A stretch of 16,434 nt of DNA from a bacterium (GTDB lineage: Bacteria; Armatimonadota; Chthonomonadetes; Chthonomonadales; Chthonomonadaceae). Shown in pieces: positions 16,047 through 16,434 of this stretch (its first letter is position 1; every line of letters begins with the position of its first letter). A program made the position numbers and the translations under genes. The DNA lies in the NCBI GenBank assembly GCA_021805405.1, contig JAJZFK010000434.1, positions 1-16,434 on the forward strand, written 5' to 3'. A model generated the notes under the pieces. It made no database searches, was not told the DNA's origin, and saw only the letters and a program-made list of their open reading frames with translations.

Positions 16047-16058
16047 TGATTATAATCA
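16047..16058. promoter_or_regulatory. TGA-N6-TCA operator over the -10 box of the Crp/Fnr gene
   Basis: TGATTATAATCA is a perfect 12-bp palindrome. It has the TGA-N6-TCA core and spacing shared by CRP and FNR operators, and one flank extends to TCAC. It covers the -10 box of the Crp/Fnr gene's own promoter, the geometry expected for autorepression. The Arg192-Glu193 pair in the encoded protein is the residue pair known to read TGA half-sites. Part of the symmetry is supplied by the -10 hexamer itself. Confidence 0.55.
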
Positions 16059-16078
16059 CCTCGCGTGAAAAGAGTCAA
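16049..16078 (-). promoter_or_regulatory. Sigma70-type promoter of the Crp/Fnr gene
   Basis: On the - strand TTGACT (16078-16073) and a perfect TATAAT (16054-16049) are separated by 18 bases, giving 11 of 12 consensus matches. Transcription would begin near 16042, leaving a leader of about 60 bases before ATG 15983. The -35 box lies inside the 3' end of the degraded transposase ORF. Confidence 0.75.
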
Positions 16079-16388
16079 GCAATTCAAACAATTTTAAAAC
16101 CTTACAGCGCTTGATTTTAAAATAACACGGAGTATTTTGTTCCATTCCCAACATAACCCGTAACCTGTTAAGCTCGCCACTAGTACCGGCCACTCTTGGT
16201 AGACCTATAGTTGGCATCGCGGGCTGGCGGCCAGTCCTTTCGCTAGAGGTACCGTATTGCCGCCTCGCGGCAAGCTTCAGTTGCTCTTCTAGCCGCTGGA
16301 TTAGGGCACGCAGTGGACCAAGAAGGAGGTCGACTTCGGCTCTGGTATATAACGGCTCGTCTTCAGTTTTGGGTGGCGATGTAGTCAT
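16056..16388 (-). pseudogene. Truncated IS66-family transposase (N-terminal part)
   Basis: This 110-codon ORF begins like the N-terminal helical domain of IS66 transposases (TnpC). Residues 14-50 form a leucine-rich coiled coil (LGPLRALIQRLEEQLKL), followed at about 42-51 by RRQYGTSSER, equivalent to the family's RRxFGxxSE motif. Full IS66 transposases have about 500 residues; the zinc-binding and DDE catalytic domains are absent here. Similarity fades after about residue 80, where the DNA turns AT-rich and encodes a basic tail unlike the family. The ORF stops inside the promoter of the Crp/Fnr gene. No ribosome site precedes the ATG, but TATAAAT lies 14-20 bases before it. It is most likely a remnant of an insertion that was deleted at its 3' side. 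No IS66 accessory gene is visible. Confidence 0.65.
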
Positions 16389-16429
16389 GTTTGTTGGCTA
16401 GATTTATACCCAACAACCATGACTACATC
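16378..16429. repeat. 20-bp inverted repeat spanning the transposase start
   Basis: Arms 16378-16397 and 16410-16429 pair with one mismatch (16417) around a 12-base AT-rich loop. The left arm holds the - strand start codon and first codons of the IS66 remnant. The right arm mirrors them on the + strand. In - strand RNA the hairpin would bury the start codon, which could restrain translation. Alternatively it marks two copies of the same gene start placed head to head. Confidence 0.7.
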
Positions 16430-16434
16430 ACTTC
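16419..16434 (+). CDS. Possible divergent ORF start cut by the window end
   Basis: ATG at 16419 opens M-T-T-S-L and runs off the window. The - strand transposase remnant opens M-T-T-S-P, so the two starts are mirror images. Only five codons are visible, so this may be simply the other arm of the inverted repeat. Confidence 0.15.

Noticed and set aside
1..16434. CRISPR array, tRNA or rRNA gene, phage or toxin-antitoxin module
   Set aside because: No regularly spaced repeats, cloverleaf-like sequence, ribosomal RNA signature or phage-type gene cluster was recognised by reading both strands.

Overview
The window looks like a diderm bacterial chromosome segment with slightly more than half G+C. 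Outer-membrane export parts (a TolC-type channel and a lipoprotein adaptor) imply an outer membrane. Three traits fit deep-branching lineages such as Armatimonadota or neighbouring phyla better than a classical proteobacterium: frequent TTG starts, a eukaryote-like OGG1 glycosylase, and a soluble GAF kinase beside a Crp/Fnr protein. This placement is inference; no rRNA or tRNA gene is present to settle it.

Left part (1-9640, + strand). A small secreted PepSY protein (133-546) is followed by a strong hairpin. After a 280-bp gap comes a six-gene block: TolC-like channel, lipoprotein membrane-fusion protein, RND pump, OmpR-type response regulator, CusS-like sensor kinase and an OGG1-type 8-oxoguanine DNA glycosylase. 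All five junctions overlap (TTGA, TAATG, ATGA, an 11-bp overlap, TAATG), so the block reads as one translationally coupled operon joining an efflux pump, its probable regulator pair and a repair enzyme for oxidised DNA.

Middle (9637-13673, - strand). A large membrane protein with HD-GYP, GAF and GGDEF domains (cyclic di-GMP turnover) lies downstream of miaB, a tRNA-modifying radical SAM enzyme. Its stop codon interlocks with that of the glycosylase gene.

Right part (13674-16434). A soluble GAF-domain histidine kinase with an unusually long helical region reads rightward from a region with two perfect inverted repeats. It meets a Crp/Fnr-family regulator head-on with no base between the stop codons. 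The regulator gene has a near-consensus sigma70 promoter whose -10 box sits inside a perfect TGA-N6-TCA palindrome, suggesting autoregulation. The window ends in a truncated IS66-type transposase whose start codon lies in a 20-bp inverted repeat.

No CRISPR array, phage module or complete mobile element was seen. The most noteworthy items are the efflux/two-component/OGG1 coupling, the palindrome over the -10 box, the altered cytosine-recognition residues in OGG1 and the mirrored transposase start.
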